Shown piece after piece: positions 33,365 to 43,186 of a DNA stretch of 64,000 bases. A model generated the notes under the pieces. It was not told the origin of the DNA, did not search any database, and was given only the letters and a program-made list of their open reading frames with translations. Location: positions 5,332,001 through 5,396,000 of the forward strand of contig NZ_AP023239.1 in NCBI RefSeq assembly GCF_013393385.1, written 5' to 3'. The translations under genes were made by a program, and so were the position numbers. Every line of letters starts with the position of its first letter. Position 1 is the stretch's first letter. Source of the stretch: Paenibacillus sp. URB8-2 (GTDB taxonomy: Bacteria; Bacillota; Bacilli; Paenibacillales; Paenibacillaceae).

Positions 33365-34697
33365 ATGTATCCAGGATAAACTGGATATCGTCATCGGTCG
33401 AGGCGAGCGGAGGGGCGAAAGTCAGCACGTTATTGAATCCCGCGACCGTATCGCCGTTCTTGCCGATAATCAGGCCTTTGGCCTTGCATTCGGCAATAAT
33501 GCCCTTCACCGTATCAAGCGGAGCCGGCTCTTTCGTATTCTTATCCGCCACCAGTTCAATGCCGGTGATCAGGCCGAAGCTGCGGACGTCGCCGACCAAC
33601 TTGTGATCCAGCAGCTCGGACAGCCCGGCGCTCAGCCGCTTGCCGAGAAGATCGCCGCGTTCGACGAGATTTTCCTGCTCCATGATTTCCAGGTTGCGGA
33701 GTCCCAGCGCGCAGGCGGCGGGATTGCCGCCGAACGTATTGATATGGCGGAAATAGCCGTAGTCGTCGCTGTTATCCTTGAAGACTTCGTAAATCTCTTT
33801 GCGGACGGCGGTCGCCGACAGCGGAAGATAGGCGCTGGTCAGCCCTTTGGCCATCGTCACGATATCCGGCTTCACGCCGAAGTTATGATGCCCGAACCGG
33901 CGCCCCGACCGTCCGAAGCCGCAGATGACTTCGTCGATAATGAGCAGCACGCCGTGTTTCTTGCAGATTTCCTGCACACGGTCCATGTAGACCTGATGAG
34001 GCACAAGGACGCCGCCGCCGGTAATGACCGGCTCCATGATGACCGCCCCTACCGTCTCAGCGCCTTCCCAGACGATGGTATCCTCGATCTGCTGGGCCAT
34101 CTGCAGATTGAATTCCTCCACGGACTGCCCTGCGGGACGGCGGTAGCTGTCCGGCGGAGCTACGTGCAGGAAGCCGCCGCTTAGCGGCTCGTATTTGTAT
34201 TTGCGCTGGGCCTGCCCCGTCGCGGACAGGGCGCCGAATGAATTGCCGTGATACCCCCGGTAGCGGGCAATGAACTTGTGCCGGTAATGCTGGCCGATCT
34301 GCTGCTGGTACTGCCGCACCATTTTAAAGGCCGCTTCATTCGCTTCCGAGCCGCTGTTGGAGAAGAAGATGACATATTCGTCTCCCAGCCATTCATTCAG
34401 CTTCTCCGCCAGCAGAATAGCCGGCATATGGCTCTGCGTCAGCGGAAAATAAGGCAGGCTGAGGAGCTGGTTATACGCGGCTTCGGCCAACTCCTTGCGG
34501 CCGTAGCCTACATTGACGCACCAAAGGCCTGACATGCCGTCCAGATATTTTTTTCCATCAATATCGGTAATCCACGAACCGCTCGCGGAAGCGGCGATCA
34601 TCGGCGGATTGGCCTCGCTGTAAGGCGAAATGTGATGCCACAGGTATTTCCGGTCTTTGCTGATTGCAAGCTCGCTCTCTATCCCCGTGTTGAGCAT
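33330..34697 (-). CDS. Class III aminotransferase, probably beta-alanine/omega-amino acid type
   Basis: 455 residues. Motifs: GLWCVNVGYGRKELAEAAY, SNSGSEANEAAFKM, DEVICGFGRSG and the PLP Lys in TMAKGLTSAYLPL. The sequence matches the group that uses beta-alanine or other omega-amino acids with pyruvate as acceptor. With the adjacent semialdehyde dehydrogenase it would turn beta-alanine or 3-aminoisobutyrate from uracil or thymine into a semialdehyde. The ATG has GAGGGG upstream. It is the last gene of the ABC-transporter operon, with a 35-bp antisense overlap with pucR. Confidence 0.9.
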   Translation of the reverse strand: MLNTGIESELAISKDRKYLWHHISPYSEANPPMIAASASGSWITDIDGKKYLDGMSGLWCVNVGYGRKELAEAAYNQLLSLPYFPLTQSHMPAILLAEKLNEWLGDEYVIFFSNSGSEANEAAFKMVRQYQQQIGQHYRHKFIARYRGYHGNSFGALSATGQAQRKYKYEPLSGGFLHVAPPDSYRRPAGQSVEEFNLQMAQQIEDTIVWEGAETVGAVIMEPVITGGGVLVPHQVYMDRVQEICKKHGVLLIIDEVICGFGRSGRRFGHHNFGVKPDIVTMAKGLTSAYLPLSATAVRKEIYEVFKDNSDDYGYFRHINTFGGNPAACALGLRNLEIMEQENLVERGDLLGKRLSAGLSELLDHKLVGDVRSFGLITGIELVADKNTKEPAPLDTVKGIIAECKAKGLIIGKNGDTVAGFNNVLTFAPPLASTDDDIQFILDTFKEVMNGSWAE

Positions 34698-34740
34698 TGG
34701 CGTTTATCCCCTCTCAAGCCCCGCGGCCGTTTTCTTGCGG

Positions 34741-36204
34741 TCAGTAGCGGGCTGTGATCATTTTTTTGCGTGTATAAAACTCTACGCCGTCGCGTCCGTT
34801 GGCATGCAGGTCCCCGTAGAACGACTTCTTGTAGCCCGAGAATGGGAAGAAAGCCATCGGTGCGGGCACGCCTAGATTGACTCCCAGCATGCCGGCGTCG
34901 ATCTCTTCCCGGAACTCGCGGATCGCCTTGGCGCTGTCGGTGTAGATGCAGGCGCCGTTGGCGAACGGCGAACGATTGGTGACTCCAATCGCTTCCGCCA
35001 GATCCTTGACGCGAATAACGGCCAGCACCGGGGCGAAAATCTCGTCCTGCCAGATCGTCATTCCCGGCTTCACATGATCGAATATCGTCGGGCCGATGAA
35101 GTATCCGGCTCCTTCGGCGGCGGCGTCCTTCCTGCCGTCCCGGACAAGCGACGCCTGCTCGCGCACTCCAGCTTCGATATACGAGACTGTCCGTTCCTTA
35201 TTCGACTGGCGGATGACCGGTCCGAGGAACACCCCGGCTTCCAGGCCGCTGCCGATTTTGAGATTGTCGGCGGCAGCCTGGAGGCGCGCGACCAGATCGT
35301 CGGCTATCGCCTCATGAGCAACCACGACCGAGCAGGCCATGCAGCGCTCGCCCGCGGAGCCGAAGGCAGCGGCGATAATGTTCTTGACCGCGTTATCCAT
35401 ATCCGCGTCGGGCAGTACGATGGAATGGTTCTTGGCGCCGGCCAGCGCCTGGACCCGTTTGCCGTGCGCGGTTCCGTTCTTGTAGACGTACTCCGCGACC
35501 GGCTGGGAACCGACGAAGGATATGGCCTTGATGTCCTCATGCTCCAGCATTCCGTTCACGACCTCATGCGCACCGTGCACCACATTCAGCACGCCCGGCG
35601 GAAAGCCCGCCTCCGCGAACAGTTCGGCCAGCCGGCCGACGAGAAGCGGCGTCCGCTCCGACGGCTTCAGCACAAAGGTGTTGCCGCAGGCAATCGCCAG
35701 CGGGAACATCCAGCACGGCACCATCATCGGGAAGTTGAACGGCGCGATCCCGCCGACGACGCCGAGCGGATAGCGGTACATCCCCGATTCGATGCCCGTG
35801 GCGATGTCCGGCAGCTGGCTGCCCATCATCAGGGTAGGAGCGCCTGCGGCAAACTCCACGCATTCGACGCCGCGCTGCACCTCGCCGCGCGCTTCTTCCA
35901 GGCTTTTACCGTTCTCCAGCGTAATCAGCTCCGCCAGCTCCTCCGCATGCTTCAGCAGCAGCCGCTGATATTCGAAGAAATAGCGGGCGCGGCGGGGGAC
36001 GGCCACCTTTTTCCAGCTTGCAAAAGACGATTTCGCCGCAGCAACCGCCGCATCTAGTTCTTCACGGCTGGACAGCGGCACGTAAGCGATCACTTCGCCC
36101 GTTGCGGGATCGAACACCTCCTCCTCCCGTCCGGAAGTCGACTCTACCCATTGCCCGTTGATAAAATTTCTCACTTTTTCGGTCCGTTTGACCAATAAAG
36201 ACAT
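34741..36204 (-). CDS. mmsA: CoA-acylating methylmalonate-semialdehyde dehydrogenase
   Basis: 487 residues. The N-terminus [21 protein letters not shown], the NAPFNFP-type segment [14 protein letters not shown] and the catalytic Cys in [14 protein letters not shown] are characteristic of MmsA/IolA, which forms acyl-CoA and CO2 from malonate or methylmalonate semialdehyde without activated water. Expected products here are acetyl-CoA (from beta-alanine) or propionyl-CoA (from 3-aminoisobutyrate). The ATG at 36204 has GAGG 8 nt upstream; a GTG at 36213 is less well placed. Confidence 0.92.
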   Translation of the reverse strand: MSLLVKRTEKVRNFINGQWVESTSGREEEVFDPATGEVIAYVPLSSREELDAAVAAAKSSFASWKKVAVPRRARYFFEYQRLLLKHAEELAELITLENGKSLEEARGEVQRGVECVEFAAGAPTLMMGSQLPDIATGIESGMYRYPLGVVGGIAPFNFPMMVPCWMFPLAIACGNTFVLKPSERTPLLVGRLAELFAEAGFPPGVLNVVHGAHEVVNGMLEHEDIKAISFVGSQPVAEYVYKNGTAHGKRVQALAGAKNHSIVLPDADMDNAVKNIIAAAFGSAGERCMACSVVVAHEAIADDLVARLQAAADNLKIGSGLEAGVFLGPVIRQSNKERTVSYIEAGVREQASLVRDGRKDAAAEGAGYFIGPTIFDHVKPGMTIWQDEIFAPVLAVIRVKDLAEAIGVTNRSPFANGACIYTDSAKAIREFREEIDAGMLGVNLGVPAPMAFFPFSGYKKSFYGDLHANGRDGVEFYTRKKMITARY

Positions 36205-36420
36205 GCAAGTCACCTCTTCTCCTGTAAAGTACCCCTCGCAAAGCGGAGTATCTGTCTCTAAGCTGCCTGGAATGAACGAAAACTTATAAATTCTTCCATT
36301 CTTTTGAGAAAAAGCCGCCCCCGCAAAATCAGATCCGCACAGGTTAGGGTGGGTTGTCAGGGATTTCGCGGAGGCCGCAGGATTCGCAAATACGTTAATA
36401 CATTGACCGGATCGGTCGGA

Positions 36421-37518
36421 TTATTTAGAAGCCATGTCCATAATTTCGTTCGTGTACGCCTCGGACAGATTGGCCTCTTTCTTGATTACGCCGAACTTAA
36501 AGGCAATGTCTGCGGTTTGCTTGAATGCGGCTTCGTCCGTGTAGCCCAGCTTGGAGATGTCGAAGCCTTCCGGCTGAATCAATTTGGCGACTTCTTCCAT
36601 CATTTTCAGCTGATGCTCTTTCGTCGTGCTGCCCGCTTCCGCCTGCTCCATCACAATGTCCACTGCCGCCGCCGGATCGGCGATGGCGTCCTTCCAGCCT
36701 TTAAGCGAAGCGCGGACGAATTTCGCCGCCGTCTCTTTATTAGCTTCCAGCCATTCCTTGTTGGCGAACAGATTGTCTTCCAGCATAGCGACGCCTTCGT
36801 CGTTCATGTCGATGACATTCAGGTCTTCGGCTTTGACGCCCGACTCCAGCACAACTTGGTACTCGTTGTAAGTCATAGCAGATGCCGCATCCAGCTCGCC
36901 GCCGAGGAATTGGTCCATCGTAAAGCCTTGTTTCGTAAATTTGACATCTTTATTCGAATCGATCTTGTACTTATCGAACAGCGCCAGCAGCTCGAACTCG
37001 TTGCCGCCCATCCAGTTGCCGACACGTTTGCCTTTCAAATCAGCCGGACTGTTGATGTTCGCCGATTTCTTGGAGACCAGCACGAGACCGCTCTTTTGGT
37101 AAATTTGGGCGATTTGCACCAGCGGCATTTCCTGCTCTTGGCTCGTCAGCAGACTCGCTACCCAATCGACGCCGATATCGGCCGATCCGCCCGCCACCTG
37201 CTGCTCGGGCACGATATCCGGTCCGCCGGGCAGGATTTGAACGTCCAGACCTTCATCCTTGAAGTATCCTTTGCTGAGCGCGACATAGTACCCGGCAAAT
37301 TGAGCCTGTGGCACCCATTTCAGCTGAAGCTTGACTGGAATCGGATCTGCCGCCGGCGCCATGCTTGCTTCCGGAGCTGCCGAGCTTCCCGTTGAAGCGG
37401 CCGGCGCGTTTCCGGAAGAAGCATTATTGTTCCCTCCGCAACCTGCAAGCATCGACAGCACCAACGCCATTACCGCCATTAACAGCACACCGCGAAATTT
37501 TCTGTTTTTTACGCTCAT
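36421..37518 (-). CDS. ABC transporter substrate-binding lipoprotein (NMT1/THI5-like)
   Basis: 365 residues. The signal peptide ends in the lipobox LAGC near residue 27, followed by a Ser/Ala-rich linker. The NMT1/THI5 domain begins VKLQLKWVPQAQFAGYYVA and continues with GYFKDEGLDVQILPGG and SADIGVDWVAS. Relatives bind thiamine-pyrimidine precursors, pyrimidines, nitrate or sulfonates. The clustered pyrimidine-degradation genes make a pyrimidine, hydantoin or ureido compound the best guess. The ATG at 37518 follows GGGGGG by 10 nt; a GTG at 37536 is an alternative. Confidence 0.9.
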   Translation of the reverse strand: MSVKNRKFRGVLLMAVMALVLSMLAGCGGNNNASSGNAPAASTGSSAAPEASMAPAADPIPVKLQLKWVPQAQFAGYYVALSKGYFKDEGLDVQILPGGPDIVPEQQVAGGSADIGVDWVASLLTSQEQEMPLVQIAQIYQKSGLVLVSKKSANINSPADLKGKRVGNWMGGNEFELLALFDKYKIDSNKDVKFTKQGFTMDQFLGGELDAASAMTYNEYQVVLESGVKAEDLNVIDMNDEGVAMLEDNLFANKEWLEANKETAAKFVRASLKGWKDAIADPAAAVDIVMEQAEAGSTTKEHQLKMMEEVAKLIQPEGFDISKLGYTDEAAFKQTADIAFKFGVIKKEANLSEAYTNEIMDMASK

Positions 37519-37670
37519 CAATCCAATTCCCCCCACCGAAAATTTTTAAAAATCAATAAGAAAACGACTCCTGAAACAGTATGGTTACCGTCATGATGAC
37601 CTGTATGCAAACGGCCTGGCCTGATTCCTCAGGGGTAGCCTACCGGCCGGTTGTACCGAAACCTTAATTG

Positions 37671-38588
37671 CTATGAAGCCCGGCGCGAAGGATGCCAGCG
37701 GATAAACACCTTCTCCAGCCTTTCCACCACCAGGTAAAAAATCACGCCGGCGATCGCCGCAAGCACGATGCACGACCAGCCCAGAGGCATTTTAGCGACC
37801 TTGATGGAATTGGACAGCAGGTAGCCCAGCCCTCTCGACGAGAAGAAAAATTCACCGACGATCGCCCCGATCATGCTTGCCGTCGCGTTGATTTTCAGCG
37901 CGGTGAAGACGTAGGGCAGGCTGTTCTTGATCCGCAGATGGCGGAACACCGCCGATTTGGGCGCGGCGTAGGAATGCATAAGGTCCAGCGCCAGCGGATC
38001 GATGGCGGCCATCCCTTTATAGGCGTTGATCGCCATCGCCGCCATCGTCGTCGCCGTCACAATGGCGATGCGGGAGCCCAGCCCGTCGCCGAACCACAGG
38101 TTCATGATCGGCGCTAGCGCCACGATCGGAACGGCGTTGAGCGCGGCGACCAGCGTCAAGCTTCCGCCGCCCCATCTCGGCCAAGCCGTGGCGGCCAGGG
38201 CAATGATAAAGCCGATCAGCGAACCGGCGAGCATGCCCAGCACCGCTTCAGCGAGGGTGTAGCCCGTATAGGACAGCAGCAGGCTCATGTTTTCGCCCAT
38301 CGCCTTCGCAATGGCCGACGGCAGCGGAAGCTGGTATTTCTTCAGATCGAAAATCTTATGAATCACCTGCAGCTCCCACAGCGCCAGAAACAGAACGCCT
38401 GCAAGTACAGGAAGTATGACGCGAAAGATGCCAGTCTTGCGCGAACGCCTCCGCGGCTTGCGCTCTTGCCCAGGAGCTGCGGCAGGCTCAGAAGCCGGCG
38501 CGGCTTCCGAAGCGGCTTGCGGACGGCTTCCGCCCTCCTGGCCGTGGGGTGATACGAACGATGCTTCGCGAACCGTATTGCCTTCCAT
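37671..38588 (-). CDS. ABC transporter permease (second)
   Basis: 305 residues. A cytoplasmic N-terminal stretch of about 50 residues rich in Ala, Glu and Arg is followed by six membrane helices and the EAA loop (HSYAAPKSAVFRHLRIKNSLPYVF). SsuC/ThiX-type permease. Its ATG overlaps the stop of the previous permease gene as TGATG. Two different permease genes suggest a heterodimeric channel. Confidence 0.9.
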   Translation of the reverse strand: MEGNTVREASFVSPHGQEGGSRPQAASEAAPASEPAAAPGQERKPRRRSRKTGIFRVILPVLAGVLFLALWELQVIHKIFDLKKYQLPLPSAIAKAMGENMSLLLSYTGYTLAEAVLGMLAGSLIGFIIALAATAWPRWGGGSLTLVAALNAVPIVALAPIMNLWFGDGLGSRIAIVTATTMAAMAINAYKGMAAIDPLALDLMHSYAAPKSAVFRHLRIKNSLPYVFTALKINATASMIGAIVGEFFFSSRGLGYLLSNSIKVAKMPLGWSCIVLAAIAGVIFYLVVERLEKVFIRWHPSRRAS

Positions 38589-39400
38589 CAGCGGCCACCT
38601 CCTTTCGGACGGAATTCAGGCTGCCAGGGAGCCACAAGGCGCTCAATGAGGCTCATAAGCCCATAGCTGGCCATGCCGAGCAACGCGCCGACGATAATGG
38701 TCGACCAGAACATATAAGTGTGGGAAGGGCCGTAATACAGGTTGCGCAGCATGATAACGCCGATGCCGTGCTGCGCGCCCATAAGCTCGACCAGAATCGC
38801 GCCGGTAACCGCAAGCGGAGCGGCGATCTTCAGGCCGCTGAACAAGCCGGGAAGAGCGGCGGGAAGCCGCAGCTTCCAGTAAACGGCCCAAGGTTTGGCC
38901 GCGTAGGAATGCATCAGCTCCAGCGCCGAGAGATCGACGCTCCGCAGCCCCCGCAGCATGTTGAGCGATACGGGAAAGAACGTAATATAACCCGAGATAA
39001 TAATCCGCGAAATCTGTTCATCGCGGACAATGCCGTAAATGATTGGGGCGAGGCCCAGAATCGGAATCATCTGTGAGGCGACGGCATAAGGGAAGGTTAG
39101 CTGCTCGATCGTCTTCGACACGCTCATCAGCACCGCGAGCAGCACGCCCGCAGCGGCGCCGAGCAGAAAGCCGACAGCGGCGTTTCCGAAGGTCGCGGCC
39201 CCCTCTTTAAGCAGCGTCCCTCCGTACTTAAAGAGCGTCGAGATCAGTTCATGCACATAGGGCAGCTTCGATTGGGCCAGCGGCGTATGCGCCACATTCA
39301 GCAGCACCCACGAAAGAGCCTCCCAGACAATCAGCAGCCCCGCCACCCAGACGAGCAGAGGCAGAAACCGCCCCTTGACCAGCATGCTGTTTCCTTTCAT
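38588..39400 (-). CDS. ABC transporter permease (first)
   Basis: 270 residues with six membrane helices and the EAA loop (HSYAAKPWAVYWKLRLPAALPGLF). Same family as its neighbour, which it precedes with overlapping stop and start; it follows the ATPase gene by 2 nt. An ATG five codons downstream is an alternative start. Confidence 0.9.
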   Translation of the reverse strand: MKGNSMLVKGRFLPLLVWVAGLLIVWEALSWVLLNVAHTPLAQSKLPYVHELISTLFKYGGTLLKEGAATFGNAAVGFLLGAAAGVLLAVLMSVSKTIEQLTFPYAVASQMIPILGLAPIIYGIVRDEQISRIIISGYITFFPVSLNMLRGLRSVDLSALELMHSYAAKPWAVYWKLRLPAALPGLFSGLKIAAPLAVTGAILVELMGAQHGIGVIMLRNLYYGPSHTYMFWSTIIVGALLGMASYGLMSLIERLVAPWQPEFRPKGGGR

Positions 39401-39402
39401 GG

Positions 39403-40185
39403 TTACACTCCCTCGAAGCTGTCGCGGATGCCTGCGATCAGATCAAAAAATTCCGGGCTGTTGCGCATTTCCGCCGTCCGCGGGCGCGGCAGAGGAATAT
39501 CGACTACAGCAGACAGACGTCCCGGATGCGGAGACAGCACGAAGACCCGGTCGGACAGGAAGATCGATTCGGGGATGCTGTGGGTAACGAACACGACCGT
39601 GTTGCCCACCTTGCTCCATACGGACAGCAGTTCTTCATTCAGACGCTCGCGCGTGAACTCGTCAAGGGCCGAGAACGGCTCATCCATCAGCAGGATTTCC
39701 GGTTCCATGGACAGCGCCCGGGCAATGGCCACCCGCTGCTGCATCCCCCCGCTCAACTGCCAAGGATACTTGTCGGCAAAGCCCTGCAGACCTACAAGCT
39801 CCAGCAGCTCAAGCGCCTTCTCGTCGCGGCGGGCCTTCTTGACGCCCATCAGCTCGAGCGGCAGCGTGATGTTGTCCTTCACCTTGCGCCAGTCGTACAG
39901 CACGGGGCTTTGAAACACGATGCCGTATTTCTGGGCGAGACGCGCCTCCTTGGCGCTTTTGCCCGCTACCGTTACCCGGCCTCTCGTCGGCTCGATCAAA
40001 TCGGCCATGAGCCGAAGCAGCGTCGTTTTTCCGCACCCGGACGGCCCAAGAAGCGAGACGAACTCCCCCTTGGCAATATCCAGGCTCACTTGATGCAGCG
40101 CCAACACATCCGCCGTGTCCGTCTGATAGCGCATCTCCACATTTTCCAATTGAATTTCAGGAACTTTTGTCGCAATAAGTGACAT
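39403..40185 (-). CDS. ABC transporter ATP-binding protein (SsuB/TauB type)
   Basis: 260 residues. Walker A LLGPSGCGKTT, signature LSGGMQQRVAIARAL and Walker B ILLMDEPFSALDE are intact. It drives the NMT1/THI5-type importer encoded by the next three genes. It is the first gene of the operon, with GGGGGA before the ATG. Upstream, 40225-40290 contains several TGTTAAC-type half-sites that could be regulatory. Confidence 0.93.
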   Translation of the reverse strand: MSLIATKVPEIQLENVEMRYQTDTADVLALHQVSLDIAKGEFVSLLGPSGCGKTTLLRLMADLIEPTRGRVTVAGKSAKEARLAQKYGIVFQSPVLYDWRKVKDNITLPLELMGVKKARRDEKALELLELVGLQGFADKYPWQLSGGMQQRVAIARALSMEPEILLMDEPFSALDEFTRERLNEELLSVWSKVGNTVVFVTHSIPESIFLSDRVFVLSPHPGRLSAVVDIPLPRPRTAEMRNSPEFFDLIAGIRDSFEGV

Positions 40186-40447
40186 CGATATTCCCCCTAT
40201 CCCTGAATTATTTATTAAATGTGATGTTTGTTAACACCAATATTAACATTTTAAGCAAAATTGCATGACTGATGTAGCTTTAACTAACATGTTACACCGC
40301 TCCCTTCCCATCGACACTAGACAAAAAGTAAAATAGCTTTGGTGAAATTCCGTCATTTTGTCCAGCCTGCCGGTTTGATTGTCAAAAATCCGCCCATTTA
40401 CCGATATATTCGAATAAGGATTTTATCTTTTGAAAGGAGACGCTTGA

Positions 40448-42070
40448 GTGGGGTCATTTATCTCGAATTATATAGTCATCGTCGCGTTATCCGGCGTACT
40501 GAGCGTACTGCTCGCCCTCTTCGCCTATTTCAAGGATACCAATTTCGCGGGAGTCAACGCGTTTATCGTCAGCTCATGCGCTTCCGCCATATATACCTTC
40601 GGATTCGCTCTGGAACTGTCGGGCCATTCGATGCGGGAAATCAATCTGTGGCTCAAAATCGAATACCTGGGCATGCCGTTCATTGCGCCCGCCAGCCTGC
40701 TTATGGTCATCCATTTTCTGGGGATGGAACGCCTGATTACGAGAGCCCGGCTGATCGGTTTCGGCTTCATTCCCTGCCTGACAACGGTAATGGTCTGGAC
40801 CAATGACTATCACCATTTGTTCTACCGCTCGCTGTATTTAAGACCGTTTTCGCCTGCGCCGCTCGTTGATTTCGTCATGGGCCCCGGCTATATCGTTCAC
40901 GGCAGCTTTACCTTCGGCTGTCTGCTGGCCGCCACTTGCCTCATGCTGTCGCAGTGGAACAAGATGAAGCGGGTATACCGCCGGCAGTTCCTGACCATCC
41001 TGCTTGGGCTCGCGCTGCCTACGATAGGCTCCTTTATATACTTGATGGGCAAGACGCCTTACGGCATGGACCCGGTGCCGGTCATTATGAGTCTGACCTC
41101 CGCGCTGTACATCTGGGCCATCCTCTCCAGAGGCATGCTGACCGCCGCGCCAATCGCACGAAGCAATCTGTTTGAAAGCATGCGCGACGGCGTGCTCGTG
41201 ATGGACTTTTCCGACCGGCTCATCGACTTCAACCGGGCCGCGGCGGGAATGATACAGGGGCTGGATGCCGCCTCCATCGGCCATCCATTGGCCCGGATCT
41301 TTCTCCCTGGAGGCAAGGAAGCGGTCGCCTATGTTATGGAAGCCGATCCCCTGCATCAGGAAGAGCGGGAATTGCAATGGTCGAACGGGGACGACATTTG
41401 CTATTACGAAATCCGCTCTTCGCCCGTTATCAAGCGCGGCGGGCAAGTGGCGGGGCGGATGATCATGCTGATCGATGTGACCGAGCGGAAGCTGCTCCAG
41501 GACAAGCTGCGGCAGCTTGCCACCATTGACAGCCTGACGGGAATTTGCAACCGTACCTACTTTATGGAGCAAAGCAGCGAGGTGCTGAAGAACTGCTCGC
41601 CGGAGAACGGCAGCATGTCAATCGCGCTGTTTGACGTCGATCACTTCAAGAACATTAACGACCGTTACGGCCATGGGTTCGGCGATTCGGCGCTGTGTCA
41701 TATTACGGATATTTGCCGCAGCCATCTTCGTCAAGGCGATGTGTTCGGACGCTACGGGGGCGAGGAATTCGTGCTGTGCCTGCCGGACACTTCGCTGGAT
41801 CAGGCGGCGCGGCTGGCCGACCGTATCCGCAGGGCGATCGAGGCCGAAAGCCTGCAGACGCCTAACGGCCGCATCAGCGTCACCGTCAGCTTCGGCGTGA
41901 CGGAGGCTGTGCCCGGCTGTACGCTGGAGGAGCTGCTTACGGAAGCCGACCATGCCCTGTACGCCTCCAAACGCGGCGGGCGCAATGCCGTGCATCTGTC
42001 GGACGGCTCCGGAATTACCCGCTTTTCGGAGGGTTCGCCTTCTTACATCCGGGCCTCCTGCAATGGATAG
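40448..42070 (+). CDS. 7TM-PAS-GGDEF diguanylate cyclase
   Basis: 540 residues. Seven hydrophobic segments in the first 230 residues match the N-terminal 7TM region found in some histidine kinases. A PAS domain (about 240-365) follows, starting NLFESMRDGVLVMDF. The GGDEF domain has GGEEF at 437-441 and an RxxD product-inhibition site (RQGD, 428-431) five residues before it, so it probably makes cyclic-di-GMP with feedback. The GTG start has AGGAG 8 nt upstream. It is followed by a terminator. Confidence 0.92.
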   Translation: MGSFISNYIVIVALSGVLSVLLALFAYFKDTNFAGVNAFIVSSCASAIYTFGFALELSGHSMREINLWLKIEYLGMPFIAPASLLMVIHFLGMERLITRARLIGFGFIPCLTTVMVWTNDYHHLFYRSLYLRPFSPAPLVDFVMGPGYIVHGSFTFGCLLAATCLMLSQWNKMKRVYRRQFLTILLGLALPTIGSFIYLMGKTPYGMDPVPVIMSLTSALYIWAILSRGMLTAAPIARSNLFESMRDGVLVMDFSDRLIDFNRAAAGMIQGLDAASIGHPLARIFLPGGKEAVAYVMEADPLHQEERELQWSNGDDICYYEIRSSPVIKRGGQVAGRMIMLIDVTERKLLQDKLRQLATIDSLTGICNRTYFMEQSSEVLKNCSPENGSMSIALFDVDHFKNINDRYGHGFGDSALCHITDICRSHLRQGDVFGRYGGEEFVLCLPDTSLDQAARLADRIRRAIEAESLQTPNGRISVTVSFGVTEAVPGCTLEELLTEADHALYASKRGGRNAVHLSDGSGITRFSEGSPSYIRASCNG

Positions 42071-42078
42071 GCATCGGC

Positions 42079-42119
42079 AAAAGGGACCGTCTTCCTGTTA
42101 TGGGAATCGGTTCCTTTTT
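42079..42119 (+). terminator. Terminator after the diguanylate cyclase gene
   Basis: AAAAGGGACCG and CGGTTCCTTTT arms, followed by T. Confidence 0.75.
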
Positions 42120-42265
42120 CTGTATTTCGCATTAATTATAAGGTCCGGCGGTACTTTAATCTTTCTTTCTTGTTTTTCATCAGTCCTTTTCAGTTTAAAT
42201 AGAAGATATCCGGTACTGGCCGGACAGATTTATGCTAAGAATGGGAAGAATAGGAGGAGATCCTT

Positions 42266-43123
42266 GTGATCAAGATCGGTTTGACGGGATTCGGCGACCA
42301 TGAAGAACTGTACGGCAAAATCAAGCCCGCCGACCGGTTGCCCGCGTACAGCGCGCATTTTTCCATCGTGGAAATCGACAGCTCCTTCTATGCCGTTCAG
42401 CCGGTTAAAAATTACGTCAAATGGGTGAGCCAGACGCCGGGCGATTTCGGTTTCATTGTCAAAGCCTATCAGGGAATGACTGGACATCTGCGGGGCAAAA
42501 AAAATTATTTCGATACCGCCGAAGAAATGTTTCAGGCGTTTCATACTTCCATAGAGCCCGTCATTGAGGCGGGCAAGCTGACCATGACGCTCTTTCAGTT
42601 CCCCCCGTGGTTCGACTGTACGAAGGAGAACGTGGATGTGCTGCGCGAAACCAGGGAGCGGATGAAGGATGTGCCCTGCGCGCTTGAATTCCGCAACTCC
42701 ACCTGGTACAGCCCTGAATACCGGGAACGGACGCTGGCGTTTATGAAAAAAGAAGGCTGGATTCACACGGTGGTCGATGAGCCGCAGGCCGGAATCGGAT
42801 CTATTCCGATCGTGTCCGTGGCGACTTCGCCGGAGGCAACTTATGTGCGGATGCATGGACGAAACGCCAAGGGCTGGCATCAGAGCAGTCATCCCGATTG
42901 GCGCAAGCTGCGGTATCTGTACCGTTACAGTACGGAAGAGCTGGCGGAATGGCAGCTCCGGCTGAAAGAACTGGAGAAGGACTCACGGAACGCGTATGTG
43001 GTCTTTAACAATAATTCGGCGGGTGACGCCACCCCTAATGCCAAGGAGCTGCAGGTTCTTCTCGGCGGAGACGACAGCGGCCTTGCACCGCTGCAATTGG
43101 ATTTGTTCAACAACCCATCATGA
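42266..43123 (+). CDS. DUF72 family protein (YecE-like TIM barrel)
   Basis: 285 residues. KIGLTGFGDHEELY, EIDSSFYAVQPVKNYVKW, the FQFPPWF segment and LEFRNSTWY are the family hallmarks, and the C-terminal YVVFNNNSAGDATPNAKEL is the conserved Asn-rich segment. The function of the family is unknown; a nuclease- or isomerase-like TIM barrel has been suggested. The GTG start has AGGAGG 9 nt upstream. It precedes the alpha-amylase gene by 63 bp on the same strand. Confidence 0.92.
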   Translation: MIKIGLTGFGDHEELYGKIKPADRLPAYSAHFSIVEIDSSFYAVQPVKNYVKWVSQTPGDFGFIVKAYQGMTGHLRGKKNYFDTAEEMFQAFHTSIEPVIEAGKLTMTLFQFPPWFDCTKENVDVLRETRERMKDVPCALEFRNSTWYSPEYRERTLAFMKKEGWIHTVVDEPQAGIGSIPIVSVATSPEATYVRMHGRNAKGWHQSSHPDWRKLRYLYRYSTEELAEWQLRLKELEKDSRNAYVVFNNNSAGDATPNAKELQVLLGGDDSGLAPLQLDLFNNPS

Positions 43124-43186
43124 TTTACATATAATGGATTTGTTCTGTGCGCCGCTGGATATGAAGCAATAATAGGGAGGCAAATC

